Below, one piece after another: positions 1 through 9,545 of a stretch of DNA of 64,000 bases; positions within the stretch are counted from its first letter, which is position 1; the number at the start of each line of letters is the position of its first letter. The stretch spans positions 237,433-301,432 of the forward strand of contig CAJXVW010000002.1 in assembly GCA_913062645.1 (NCBI GenBank), read 5' to 3'. The DNA is from an uncultured Mycoplasmatota bacterium (GTDB lineage Bacteria > Bacillota_I > Bacilli_A > Izemoplasmatales > Izemoplasmataceae). The translations under genes were made by a program, and so were the position numbers. Below the pieces are notes generated by a model, which made no database searches, had not been told where the DNA came from, and was given only the letters and a program-made list of their open reading frames with translations.

Positions 1-1067
1 CAGTGCGAACAGAATTTCGCGGTCATCGGATTGTCCTTGTGGCACTTCGGACATTGCTTGGAGCCGGCCGGTGCGGCCGGTTGCGCTTTCTTGAGGTTGT
101 TGCCGCAGCCGCTGCAGAACTTGGCGTCCGGCGCGTTGGCGGTGTTGCATTTGGGACAGATGACCTGCTGGGTCTGCTGGGCCGTGGCGGCACCGATCGT
201 GGCACCGGCCATGGCGCCCATCTGGCCGCCCATCGCCTGGCCCATCGCGGCGCCCATGCCGAGTCCCATGCCGGCGTTCATCAGGCCGCTGCCGCTGCCT
301 TCGTTGGATGCTGCCTTATCCATCGTGTCATAGGAGCGTTCCTGTTGGTAGGTGTAGCCGACAATGTCCATTTCGGCACGTTTCGCGAGGGCTTCCTTGA
401 GCCGTTTGACGGCCGGGTCGTCTTCGGGAACGTTGATCGAGTTGACCATGAACTCGCGGGTCGTGACACCGTATTTTTCAAAGGACTGGTTGATCTTTTC
501 GCCGACTTCTTCGCTGATGTCGTCGATGTAGGCGTTGACGTCGAGAATCGAGATTCGCTTGAGTACGAGATACTCGCTGATGAGGTCCTTGATCTTGGTC
601 ATCACGATGCCTCGGAAGTACTTGACGAGCGTCGGCTTGTCAAAGCGTTTCGCGGTGCCGACAAGTTTCACCAGGAACTTGCGGGCGTCGACGATCTGGA
701 TGCCGAACTGGCCGAAACTGCGGACGGGAACGAACACGCCGTATTTCGGATCCTGAAGTTGGATCGGGTCGGGCGTGCCCCATTTGACGTCGAGATCGAC
801 GAGTTTGTTGACGTACCAGACTTCGGCCTTGAACGGGCTTTCGCCGCCGAATGGAATCCGGGCGAGTTTGCCGAGCAGGGGGATGTTCTGGCTTTTCAGG
901 GTGTGCCGCCCCGCACCGAACAGATCGAGCGCCTTGCCGCTGCGATAAAGGATCGCTTCCTGCGACTGGTTGACGATCAACTGGGTCCAGGTGGCGAGTT
1001 CATCGGAAGGGTATTTCCATGCCAACACTTCCGGCGAACCTTCGTATTTGATGATTTTGATTGCCAT
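1..1067 (-). CDS. SPFH-domain protein with C-terminal double zinc ribbon (virion-core/YdjI-like), partial, runs off window start
   Basis: Minus-strand reading from ATG at 1067: MAIKIIKYEGSPEVLAWKYPSDELATWTQLIVNQSQEAILYRSG...; Gly/Met/Ala-rich linker; CPKCNTANAPDAKFCSGCG and CPKCHKDNPMTAKFCSH zinc-ribbon motifs. Absent from the ORF track because no stop lies in the window. Confidence 0.85.
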   Translation of the reverse strand, partial: MAIKIIKYEGSPEVLAWKYPSDELATWTQLIVNQSQEAILYRSGKALDLFGAGRHTLKSQNIPLLGKLARIPFGGESPFKAEVWYVNKLVDLDVKWGTPDPIQLQDPKYGVFVPVRSFGQFGIQIVDARKFLVKLVGTAKRFDKPTLVKYFRGIVMTKIKDLISEYLVLKRISILDVNAYIDDISEEVGEKINQSFEKYGVTTREFMVNSINVPEDDPAVKRLKEALAKRAEMDIVGYTYQQERSYDTMDKAASNEGSGSGLMNAGMGLGMGAAMGQAMGGQMGAMAGATIGAATAQQTQQVICPKCNTANAPDAKFCSGCGNNLKKAQPAAPAGSKQCPKCHKDNPMTAKFCSH

Positions 1068-1221
1068 GTGCTTACCGCCTTTTCTAAGGGAATGTGAAAG
1101 TGATTGTCGTAGGTTGGTCCCACTTTAACTGATTAAATTATATCACAAACTTATTTGTAAATGTATATAATCTCCGGGAATTGTAGAAGTTCTAATTAAT
1201 TACGGCATCTTGAACGTGGTT

Positions 1222-1250
1222 TTGATTTCCGATTGGTGTTGTACTATAAT
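1222..1250 (+). promoter_or_regulatory. SigA-type promoter (TTGATT-N17-TATAAT)
   Basis: TTGATT 1222-1227, 17-bp spacer, TATAAT 1245-1250, upstream of the lipoprotein gene. Confidence 0.6.
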
Positions 1251-1280
1251 GGAGTTGATCATCAACGAGGAGGTTCTTCC

Positions 1281-1772
1281 ATGAAACGAATCATCGCAGT
1301 CCTGATGATATGGATGCTTGTCGCCTGCAAGCCGGACTTCAGCATCCCCGACTACATCGACACCTTTGCCAGCGATTATGCGTATGAACTGGATACCACG
1401 ACCGACAAGGACGGCTTTGTCACGGCGACCATCGATTCCGAATTCTTCTGCTCCGAGGACCACGAAGCCCTCTTCGAAGAACTCGCCTTTCTGATGTGGC
1501 ACTACGAACGACCCGACGATTTGATTGCCATTCATGGTCGTTGCGACGATGTTCTGGTGGTGGCGGAAGACACCAATTACTACACGCAAACACTCACCAT
1601 CGGTACGTCCGTCTTCGACATCGACGGTTTGCCGACACCCAAGGAACTGGGCACATGGGTCGAGACCAACCATGGCGACTTCGATGCGGCGGCGCAAGCT
1701 GCGGCGGCCACGCATTTCGCCATTGCCGAAGACGATGTCACCAAACTCTGGAACGACTACATATCCGAGTGA
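1281..1772 (+). CDS. small putative lipoprotein
   Basis: MKRIIAVLMIWMLVACKPDF lipobox; RBS gaggagg upstream; start moved from ORF start 1233. Confidence 0.75.
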   Translation: MKRIIAVLMIWMLVACKPDFSIPDYIDTFASDYAYELDTTTDKDGFVTATIDSEFFCSEDHEALFEELAFLMWHYERPDDLIAIHGRCDDVLVVAEDTNYYTQTLTIGTSVFDIDGLPTPKELGTWVETNHGDFDAAAQAAAATHFAIAEDDVTKLWNDYISE

Positions 1773-1779
1773 ACTGTCA

Positions 1780-1808
1780 AAAAAAGAGACGACAATCGTC
1801 TCTTTTTC
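1780..1808. terminator. bidirectional Rho-independent terminator
   Basis: aaaaagagacga-caa-tcgtctcttttt between convergent genes. Confidence 0.75.
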
Positions 1809-2739
1809 ATTTCAGTTCTTTTTTGAGTGTCATGAAGCGTTTGACAATCTCGAAGCCTTGTTCCAAGTAGATCCGTCCGGCCGGATTGTCACGACCGGTG
1901 AATAGCGTCATATAGGATGCTCCGTGTTCCTGATGCCACCAAAGAAGCATCTGAAACAAACCCTTCCCGAGGCCATGGCCGCGATAACGTTCCAATACAC
2001 CGATTCCGGCGAAATACCCCCGGCCTGATGATTCGACCCAGAACGGTCCGGCGAACCCCACGACGCGCTCGCCGGCAAGGGCGATCACGAATGGATGATC
2101 GAGGTGATCGAGAATCGCGCGTTGCCACCCGGGATGTCCGACCTCGTTGGCGAACACCATGAGGGCATCACGATGGGTGGCATCGGAAATACATACCGCC
2201 AGTCCGTTCGCGCGTTCTTGTTCCAGTCGCGCGGTGATGGCGTCGCTTGGTACCCAGTCGGACAGCGTACGATAATACGTTTCCTGCACGCTGTGGTCAC
2301 GATACCCCAGCGATGCGTAGAAGCGGTGATCCACACCATCGAGTTCCACACCCTGATACATCGGATGCGTCACCCCCGGTTTCACCCACCAAGCGGTAAG
2401 AATCGGATTGAAGAAATGAATCCATATGCTCGTCAGACCGGATTCCCTGACCAGGGTCTCGAATCGTTCGATCAGCCGTCGTCGTACGTCGTCGGCACCG
2501 AGACAGAAACTGAGGTAGGCTTTGTCGGTCGTCAACGAGCCGATCAACAGACCGTTCACATCCTCTTGTCGATGCACCAGCATGACGGCATCGCGATAGG
2601 TTTCGAAAAACTCCGGTTCCCTCAGCACGACAAACGGTGTGTGTCGCTCTGCTTTTGTCTGATAGAAGACGTATATCGCTTTCAGATCGTGTTTCCGCGG
2701 ATCGACGACAACAATGTCCGAATCGCTTTGGCGCATCAT
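1807..2739 (-). CDS. GNAT family N-acetyltransferase
   Basis: 310 aa; C-terminal GVLERYRGHGLGKGLFQMLLWW...GFEIVKRFMTLKKEL typical GNAT acyl-CoA motif. Confidence 0.75.
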   Translation of the reverse strand: MMRQSDSDIVVVDPRKHDLKAIYVFYQTKAERHTPFVVLREPEFFETYRDAVMLVHRQEDVNGLLIGSLTTDKAYLSFCLGADDVRRRLIERFETLVRESGLTSIWIHFFNPILTAWWVKPGVTHPMYQGVELDGVDHRFYASLGYRDHSVQETYYRTLSDWVPSDAITARLEQERANGLAVCISDATHRDALMVFANEVGHPGWQRAILDHLDHPFVIALAGERVVGFAGPFWVESSGRGYFAGIGVLERYRGHGLGKGLFQMLLWWHQEHGASYMTLFTGRDNPAGRIYLEQGFEIVKRFMTLKKELK

Positions 2740-3245
2740 CAGCGGCCGTCCTCAGCGAGCAGACCGTATACCAGCACGTCGATGTATTGTTCGCCGTCGA
2801 AATGCGCGTTGCGTTTCGTTCCTTCGTGTTTGAACCCGAGATGTTCCAAGGTTCGTTTCGAGGGTTCGTTGCAGGCGTAGACCTCGGCTTCGATGCGGTG
2901 GCATCCCGCATCGAACAGACTGTCGATGAACAACCGTAAGGCCTCCTTGGCGAGACCCTGTCCGCGATCGGTCCCGAGCGCGAAACGCAGCCAGGCGACA
3001 TCATGGCGCTCGTCCATGAAGTCGATCCGGACGTAACCGATCGGCCGATGGTCGTGTTCGATGATCTGGTAGCGGGCGTCCTCACATTCGAGCGCTCGGG
3101 AAATGTCGGCGCGCTGGCCATCCAGGGTGATGGTGGTGCCGGGATCCAGCGCCATCATCTTAACGTAGGGATCCTGTTTCCATGTCACTATCAGCGGAGC
3201 GTCGTCTTCGGTGATGTTGCGCAGGGTGATCGTCATCGGTTCCAC
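2739..3245 (-). CDS. GNAT family N-acetyltransferase (RimJ/RimL-like)
   Basis: 168 aa; LGTDRGQGLAKEALRLFIDSLF...EVYACNEPSKRTLEHLGFKHEG. Confidence 0.8.
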   Translation of the reverse strand: MEPMTITLRNITEDDAPLIVTWKQDPYVKMMALDPGTTITLDGQRADISRALECEDARYQIIEHDHRPIGYVRIDFMDERHDVAWLRFALGTDRGQGLAKEALRLFIDSLFDAGCHRIEAEVYACNEPSKRTLEHLGFKHEGTKRNAHFDGEQYIDVLVYGLLAEDGR

Positions 3246-3310
3246 CTCGTTCCTTCGAGTTGATTATATCACGAGCGGCACCATCGAACCAGATGTTTTG
3301 TCTTGCCGGC

Positions 3311-3339
3311 AATCAAAAAGGCATCCGACGCGGATGCCT
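3311..3339 (-). terminator. Rho-independent terminator for flavodoxin gene
   Basis: ggcatccg-acg-cggatgcc with A-tract on + (U-tract on -). Confidence 0.65.
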
Positions 3340-3345
3340 GTTCAC

Positions 3346-3861
3346 TCACAGGTTGCGAACGTAGTCGACGAGTTCGACGATGTGCTTCCTGTCGACGTGA
3401 TCGGTCGGGTTGTGGAACCCGCGCAGGAACTCGATGTCGTCCTTGGTCTTGTCTTTCTTGTTCTCCAGACCCTTGCGGCCGATGTTCAGGAAGAACTTGA
3501 GAACGCCCTTGACCTTGGTCAGGTCGATACCGCCGGGAAGATAGAAAAACGGGAACTTGTTCCGTTCGTCTGGAGTGAAGTTTTTGGCTTCTACTTCTTC
3601 TCCGTATTCCGTGATTTCAAGACTGCCGCCGACAGCGAAGACGATCGGTCGTTGATCCTTGATCATCCGTTTGAACTTGCCGAGTTTCTTCATCTTGCCC
3701 ATGTAGATGCCGGTGCCGAAGATGACGGTGTCGTAGGTCGTCAGTTCCTTCCTCGATGTTTCATCGAGCGGTTTCGCAACGCAGCCGAGCTCCATCGCGA
3801 TCCATTCGGCGTATCGCTTGGTGTGTCCGTATTTGCTTTGATACAACACGATCGTGTTCAT
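3346..3861 (-). CDS. flavodoxin-domain protein
   Basis: 171 aa; MNTIVLYQSKYGHTKRYAEWIA FMN-binding loop; TYDTVIFGTGIYMG. Confidence 0.75.
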   Translation of the reverse strand: MNTIVLYQSKYGHTKRYAEWIAMELGCVAKPLDETSRKELTTYDTVIFGTGIYMGKMKKLGKFKRMIKDQRPIVFAVGGSLEITEYGEEVEAKNFTPDERNKFPFFYLPGGIDLTKVKGVLKFFLNIGRKGLENKKDKTKDDIEFLRGFHNPTDHVDRKHIVELVDYVRNL

Positions 3862-3978
3862 GGTTCACCTCTTGTCAATGAGTTGTTGCCGCATCCATTA
3901 TAACATATCTCACGACTACCAAAAGCGACGAAATCAAATCATAACAAAAACGCAACGCCGATGGGCGTCGCGTTGGCA

Positions 3979-5064
3979 TTACTGTGTTGGTGTCTCTTCG
4001 TGCAGGCGGATGAAAATGTAACCGATGGTGATGTCGTCTTGCGCGCTCAGCTGATAGGACAAGATGACGGTTTCACGATCCGGCTGCTCCGTCGCGATGG
4101 CAGAAATGAACGATGCCGAAACAATCAGCGTATCGTCATCGAACACGTAATCCGCGGTACCGATGTCCGCACCGCTGACGGTGACGAACTCTCCACCGAA
4201 CAAGGCAAATTCAAAACTGAGGTCGTTTCCCTCGAACAACACGGTATTGGGTGAAATCATCGCCGGCGAGGCATCCTCATAGACTTCGAGCGTGACATCA
4301 ATGCGTTCGCTTGTGGTGATGATTTGAATGACATGCTCACCCGGGGTCAACACGGCGAGCCACGACGATGCGATGTAGACTCGATCGGTCTGGATGTCGA
4401 GCCATTCATCGGGCAGGAATCCACGACCATTTCGAAACAGTGCGATCACGGGTTCTGTCAGTACGGCATCGACCCGCAAATCGATTGGAAGGAGCCGGTT
4501 GAAATCCGCATCGAATGCCTGGCTGGCTTCCGGGAAAGTATGGTGATACACCGGCTCTGACCAGACGGACGAGCCCGTCGCGTAAATCGCTTTGACGCGA
4601 ATGGTGAACAGGCCGTCTTCATGGAACGGCAGAGTCATTTGTGTTGTCTCGGTGGTGTAGGTCTGATCGTTGACGGCGACTTCGAACGAAATCGCTTCGC
4701 CATCCAGGGTCCATTCCAGGACACCGCCTTGATAGTTCACGTTCCGCGGAATCTCATAGGTGCGGCTTAACGTGATTTCCAACGGCTCGGAAAACTCGGA
4801 TTGCCGATCCATGCGATTGGCACGGACACGGAAGACGTAGGTTCCGTCTGCCAGTTCCAACAGGGAATATTCATTGGTCGACACCAGTTCTTCGGTGCCG
4901 TCGATCTCGACCGTGTAGTATCCGGCATCGTCCACCGCATCCCAACGAATCGCGTCCTCTTCGTGAACGAGATTGGTCGGAACTGCGAGCATTGGCTCAT
5001 CCTCGGCCGACTTGCAGCCGACCAGCAACGTTGCAAGCAGCACGGTCATCAGTAATTTTTTCAT
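3979..5064 (-). CDS. lipoprotein with FnIII-like and X2-like Ig modules
   Basis: MKKLLMTVLLATLLVGCKSAEDEP lipobox; IRWDAVDDAGYYTVEIDG; VYIASSWLAVLTPGEHVIQIITTSERIDVTLEV. Confidence 0.7.
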   Translation of the reverse strand: MKKLLMTVLLATLLVGCKSAEDEPMLAVPTNLVHEEDAIRWDAVDDAGYYTVEIDGTEELVSTNEYSLLELADGTYVFRVRANRMDRQSEFSEPLEITLSRTYEIPRNVNYQGGVLEWTLDGEAISFEVAVNDQTYTTETTQMTLPFHEDGLFTIRVKAIYATGSSVWSEPVYHHTFPEASQAFDADFNRLLPIDLRVDAVLTEPVIALFRNGRGFLPDEWLDIQTDRVYIASSWLAVLTPGEHVIQIITTSERIDVTLEVYEDASPAMISPNTVLFEGNDLSFEFALFGGEFVTVSGADIGTADYVFDDDTLIVSASFISAIATEQPDRETVILSYQLSAQDDITIGYIFIRLHEETPTQ

Positions 5065-5112
5065 GTGTCTCACCTCTCGTGTGTGTTCCGCGGACTGAAA
5101 CGATGAGGATTG

Positions 5113-6279
5113 TTACAACCCGATTTCCTCGAACATCTCGGCGACGCGATGAATGTGTTGTTTGGGAATCGCCGTTTGCCGCATCATCTGAATCGATTTG
5201 CGACGATTTGTGAACAGTACGCGAATCAGACGCATCGTCCATGCGACGGGATACAACAACACCGTCCGATCCAGAAACCGGTAGCGATGCCGCAACGCCT
5301 GCCGCGACGGAAAAATCATTCGCCGCAGATGCGTCCAGCGTGGATGTTCGCCGGCGGTGGAGCTGATTCGACCAAGGGCGCGATTGAAGCGTTCGCCGGT
5401 TCCGTGCACGCCACTGAGTGCGACGTAGCGTGTCATCAGTTCGAACGTGCCTTCGGTCCATTCGATTGGTTCGGGCAGTTTCGTGGGAAGTCCGAAATAG
5501 CGTTGGGCCATGGCAAGAACCGTGACGGCGAACCGCCGGTACCCGATCTCGTCGAGATACGTCCGGACGGTGTCCCAGCGAATGTCTTGAGCGTAGTGTT
5601 CCACGTACAGTCCGATGTCCAGAAACGTGCGCAGGCCGACGCCGCCGGACCGGAAGTGTTTCGCCATGTGGTAGATGAGATACACCAACTCGTATCCGAT
5701 CTCGAGCTGGTGCTCGTGCTGTCTCGACGGGACGGCGTGATCCCAAGCCGTATCAAAGAGTGTGTGATCGCCGCCGTCGATGTTGCGCGAGATGCGGGGA
5801 TGCACCTCGATTGTGACCTGATTGGTGTGGGTGAACAGGTCGTGCGCTTCGCTGTTGACGGGATTCACATAGCCATGCGTTTCCAACAATTGATGAACAT
5901 CATCCATGTTCCGTTCGCGGACAAGAACATCAATGTCGCCCATCGAGCGCATGTGCGGTGCGGGATAGAGGTTCCGCAAGCGCGAACCCTTCATGAAGAC
6001 ATGATCAATGCCCGCCTCATCGAACAGTTTGCGGAGATCTTGCATCGCCTCGTCCTGGCGTGCTGCGGTGGCGACGTAAACGTAGTGCTCGCGTCGCAGT
6101 TTCTCGCACAGTTCGGTGGTGTCTTCGCTGTGACAGAGAGTGTGATAGATGGTTCCGGACAACCCGTTTTCCTTGGCCATGCGAAACAACAGAGCGGGAT
6201 TGTCCGGCGTTCCCTCGAATCGTTGTCCAACGATCGTGTCGCGGACAATCGAGCATAGCAACATGGCAGTGTCAAGCAT
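5113..6279 (-). CDS. nucleotidyltransferase family protein (NTP_transf_5-like)
   Basis: GIDHVFMKGSRLRNLYPAPHMRSMGDIDVLVRERNMDDVHQLLETHGY; start at MLDTAMLLCSIV rather than ORF start 6456. Confidence 0.75.
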   Translation of the reverse strand: MLDTAMLLCSIVRDTIVGQRFEGTPDNPALLFRMAKENGLSGTIYHTLCHSEDTTELCEKLRREHYVYVATAARQDEAMQDLRKLFDEAGIDHVFMKGSRLRNLYPAPHMRSMGDIDVLVRERNMDDVHQLLETHGYVNPVNSEAHDLFTHTNQVTIEVHPRISRNIDGGDHTLFDTAWDHAVPSRQHEHQLEIGYELVYLIYHMAKHFRSGGVGLRTFLDIGLYVEHYAQDIRWDTVRTYLDEIGYRRFAVTVLAMAQRYFGLPTKLPEPIEWTEGTFELMTRYVALSGVHGTGERFNRALGRISSTAGEHPRWTHLRRMIFPSRQALRHRYRFLDRTVLLYPVAWTMRLIRVLFTNRRKSIQMMRQTAIPKQHIHRVAEMFEEIGL

Positions 6280-6709
6280 GATTCGAATCACGTCCTTTGC
6301 GGATCGCTCGCCGGAATCTGAGCGCCGTTCGGTACAACAACACATGCAATCGTTGCAGCGGACGATTGACAGGTTTCGCGGGTTCATCCGCACCATATTT
6401 GCTAACGATTCCCAGCACGTCGCTGCGACCGCAGGTTTCATTGGAGAAGCGCGCATCCCCGCGCAAGGTCAGTCGATCGCCGGTTCCGATCAGACGGTGA
6501 AGCACGAGCCGATCACCGATGCGACACAAAAGAATGTCATTGCGCCGTGGTTCGCGCCGGATGGGACGAATCTCCACCAATGTCTTGCGATGGCGAAACA
6601 ACGGACGCATGCTGGAACCAGTCACGCGGAGCACGACCGATTGATCATTGCCGAGATGCTCCTCGAGAAACCGAAGGGCATCGGAAGCGGCCAGTGATAC
6701 GATCTTCAC
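6272..6709 (-). CDS. S24/S26 (signal-peptidase-like) protein without N-terminal TM
   Basis: 145 aa; VLRVTGSSMRPLFRHRKTLVEI ... NDILLCRIGDRLVLHRLIGTGDRLTLRGDA; GTG start overlapping PqqD stop (GTGA). Confidence 0.7.
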   Translation of the reverse strand: MKIVSLAASDALRFLEEHLGNDQSVVLRVTGSSMRPLFRHRKTLVEIRPIRREPRRNDILLCRIGDRLVLHRLIGTGDRLTLRGDARFSNETCGRSDVLGIVSKYGADEPAKPVNRPLQRLHVLLYRTALRFRRAIRKGRDSNHA

Positions 6710-6972
6710 GACTCCAATAGCCGGTGTTTGCGGACGATCGCGAGAAATGATCGCACGTCACGACTGGCGACATCGCGGGTCACCTCGAACGAATCCAACA
6801 AGAGCTCAATCAGGTCGGTCTCCTCGGCACCGCTTTGCAACGCACGGAACAACATCGCGCCAGACGCATTCAGCGTGATGATGCCATTGAACGAAACCGC
6901 CTCTTGACCAGATGGCACAACAACGTATTCCCCAGCCAATTCCTTGAGGATGTATTCAGACTTTATCTTCAT
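6706..6972 (-). CDS. PqqD family protein (RiPP recognition element-like)
   Basis: MKIKSEYILKELAGEYVVVPSGQEAVSFNGIITLNASGAMLFRALQSGAEETDLIELLLDSFEV. Confidence 0.85.
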   Translation of the reverse strand: MKIKSEYILKELAGEYVVVPSGQEAVSFNGIITLNASGAMLFRALQSGAEETDLIELLLDSFEVTRDVASRDVRSFLAIVRKHRLLES

Positions 6973-7819
6973 ATTGACCTCCGAAAATTTCATGATGCAG
7001 GACAGCAGCACTATCTGCTGTAATCCGACTTTCAAAGGAGACGACAAGCACCTTATCAATTATTGATTCTATCATATTTGATACAACATCAAGCAACTCT
7101 CGATTGCGGGGTCGAACAACATGCTGAAACAACTTGACCATTTTTTCCTTATTGGAGAGTTGCACAATTTTGTTGGTTCCTCTTGCGATGCAGACAACAG
7201 CCTTGACCGTTGCATGATCATTGGCCTGTTTCATATCCTTTCCGCACCACGGCGATCCCGCCACCCACAGCCTTCCGTCTTCCAGATAAAGCAACGGCTT
7301 GTCATCGTTGATGTATGTCGCGTCGAATCGTTCGATCCAATGGCGTGCATGGGTGGACTTGCCCGTCCCCGACGTCGCCGCGAACAACACCGCGTCGTCG
7401 CCCAGTCGGATCGCCGAGGCGTGAAGGGCGACCCGTCCGTGCAGAAGCGCAAGTTCCATGAAGATCATGCCGGTTAGAACATATTCCAACTCCGCCAAGC
7501 GTGACCGTTCGTCCTGTTCATGCAGGCGGACGGTGATCAGGCGGTAGTCCCGATCATGGCAAATCATCTGCTTGCAGACGCCACTCTCATCGTACGCCGC
7601 GATCCAGGTTTGATTGTTGTCCTGATACACGTGACGATTGCGATACGCGGCCGTTTCACGCAAGCCGTTCGGAACATCGAATCCAGATTCGACACGGACC
7701 ATGATGCGGTGTTGCGGATTGTCGTAAGACGTAACGTAGGGGTCTATCAACGTCTGGAAATAATCGTCGAAAACATACTGCAGTTCCACGCGGATTCCCG
7801 CTACCAGCAATTTGGCCAT
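6956..7819 (-). CDS. HprK-like kinase (lasso/RiPP-cluster K-protein type)
   Basis: 287 aa; LHASAIRLGDDAVLFAATSGTGKSTHARHW (P-loop), YINDDKPLLYLEDGRLWVAGSPWCGK. Confidence 0.8.
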   Translation of the reverse strand: MAKLLVAGIRVELQYVFDDYFQTLIDPYVTSYDNPQHRIMVRVESGFDVPNGLRETAAYRNRHVYQDNNQTWIAAYDESGVCKQMICHDRDYRLITVRLHEQDERSRLAELEYVLTGMIFMELALLHGRVALHASAIRLGDDAVLFAATSGTGKSTHARHWIERFDATYINDDKPLLYLEDGRLWVAGSPWCGKDMKQANDHATVKAVVCIARGTNKIVQLSNKEKMVKLFQHVVRPRNRELLDVVSNMIESIIDKVLVVSFESRITADSAAVLHHEIFGGQYEDKV

Positions 7820-7916
7820 GGCATCACCTCGTCAAAGTAATTATATCACAGCATTCGAAAACAACAAGCCCTTTCCTTGTCGCCTGCAACATGCTACAAT
7901 AAATTGAGGTGATGTG

Positions 7917-9545
7917 ATGTTCTACCTTCGATTCTATCGTGACCGCATCCGTGAGTTCCCCTGGTTGAAGCGCCCCCTGCTGCTTTTGACCGCGTTGAAT
8001 TTGGTGCTTGGCGCCACCGCGGTCGGCTTTGCCTATGTCAGCAAACTGGTGCTGGACGACATCCTTCAAAACGACGTCGCCAACATCGTGTTCAACGCGC
8101 TATTGCTGGCGGGTTTCATCGTGTTTCAACTGGTGTTGAAAACGACGACCAACTATCTGGCGACCGTGTATCAGACCACCACCCACAAACGGCTTCAGGA
8201 TCACTACGTCAAAACATTGCTGGGCCGAACGCTGCCGGCGATCCAAAGCAAGCACACCGGGCTTTGGATGAATCATCTCGACAGCGACGTGGTCCGATTC
8301 AGCCATGGCGTTCTCGACATCGCACCGCGGTTCGCCTTCATGGCGTTCCGATTCGTTCTCGCGTTCGTGCTGCTGGCCTATCTCGACTGGATGGTCGCAC
8401 TGGTGCTGGTCGGTTTCGGCGGGGTGTTGCTGATCATCGCCCTGACCCTTCGCGAGGAAATGAAACGACGCCATGTCGAGCGACAGGACGCCGAAGGGGC
8501 GGTCCGCAGTTTCCTTCAGGAACAACTGGATCACGCGCCGGTCATAAAATCCTACCAGGCCGAGACGTACACGCTCGACCTGCTTCGCGGACATCAGACG
8601 GTCTATGCCGACAAACAGATTCGTTCGCGTCGTCTTGCGATTGTCGCATCGACCGGCCTTCAGGCCGGCTTCATGCTGGCTTACGCCCTGGTCATCGTCC
8701 TCGGCGCATACCGCATCACCCTCGGCGCGCTCACCGTCGGCGGGCTGGTGGCGATCCTGCAGTTGACGGAATATATGCAATCGCCGTTCCGCATCGCCGG
8801 CAATCTTCTTCCAGCGTATTCCGCCATGGAATCCTCCTTTGAACGCCTGCAAGGAATCGCGGCACTGGAAGTCGAAGCGACGGACCGAGTCCCGGTCCGA
8901 CCATTCGATCGAATCGTCATCGACAATCTTCACTTCTCCTATGGTGCCAGCGAAATTCTGAATGGTCTGTCGTTCGAGGTTCGCCAAGGCAGCCTCGTTC
9001 ATCTCGCCGGTCCATCCGGCATCGGCAAGACGACCTTTCTGTATCTGTTGCTCGGATTGTTGCGCCCGACAGGCGGCAACATCGCCCTGGTCCACGACGA
9101 CGACACGCAGCCGATCGGACCAGAGACCCGTTCCTACTTCGCTTTCGTCCCGCAACAGATTCGCATCGTGTCGGGCACGATTCGCGACAACCTCCGGTAC
9201 AACCGCGACGAAATCGATGACAACGCATTGGTTCAGGCTTGTCAAAACGCCGTAATCGACAAGGACATCGAAGCCCTGCCCAACGGATATGACACCGTCG
9301 TCGGCGAACGCGGTCTCGGAATGAGCGAAGGGCAGCTGCAACGGCTTGCCATTGCCCGGGCGTTGTTGTCGGAGGCCTCCGTTCTCATTCTCGACGAAGC
9401 CACCTCCGCTCTGGACAAAGAGACGGAACAACTCGTTCTTGCCAATCTGCGTCAATTGCCAGACAAGACGATCATCCTCGTGTCTCATCGCGACGTGGAC
9501 GACGACATGACGTATCAGCGAATTGACATTGGACATCAACCATAA
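7917..9545 (+). CDS. ABC transporter, fused permease/ATP-binding exporter
   Basis: Six-TM-type N-terminal region; Walker A GPSGIGKTT; signature GMSEGQLQRLAIARALL; Walker B VLILDEATSALD. Confidence 0.9.
   Translation: MFYLRFYRDRIREFPWLKRPLLLLTALNLVLGATAVGFAYVSKLVLDDILQNDVANIVFNALLLAGFIVFQLVLKTTTNYLATVYQTTTHKRLQDHYVKTLLGRTLPAIQSKHTGLWMNHLDSDVVRFSHGVLDIAPRFAFMAFRFVLAFVLLAYLDWMVALVLVGFGGVLLIIALTLREEMKRRHVERQDAEGAVRSFLQEQLDHAPVIKSYQAETYTLDLLRGHQTVYADKQIRSRRLAIVASTGLQAGFMLAYALVIVLGAYRITLGALTVGGLVAILQLTEYMQSPFRIAGNLLPAYSAMESSFERLQGIAALEVEATDRVPVRPFDRIVIDNLHFSYGASEILNGLSFEVRQGSLVHLAGPSGIGKTTFLYLLLGLLRPTGGNIALVHDDDTQPIGPETRSYFAFVPQQIRIVSGTIRDNLRYNRDEIDDNALVQACQNAVIDKDIEALPNGYDTVVGERGLGMSEGQLQRLAIARALLSEASVLILDEATSALDKETEQLVLANLRQLPDKTIILVSHRDVDDDMTYQRIDIGHQP

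Noticed and set aside
3-1097. 364-aa + strand ORF
   Set aside because: Low-complexity, charge-biased antisense reading of the SPFH/zinc-ribbon gene on the minus strand; no recognisable domain
8100-9539. 479-aa minus-strand ORF opposite the ABC transporter
   Set aside because: No domain signature; + strand frame has Walker A, signature and Walker B motifs
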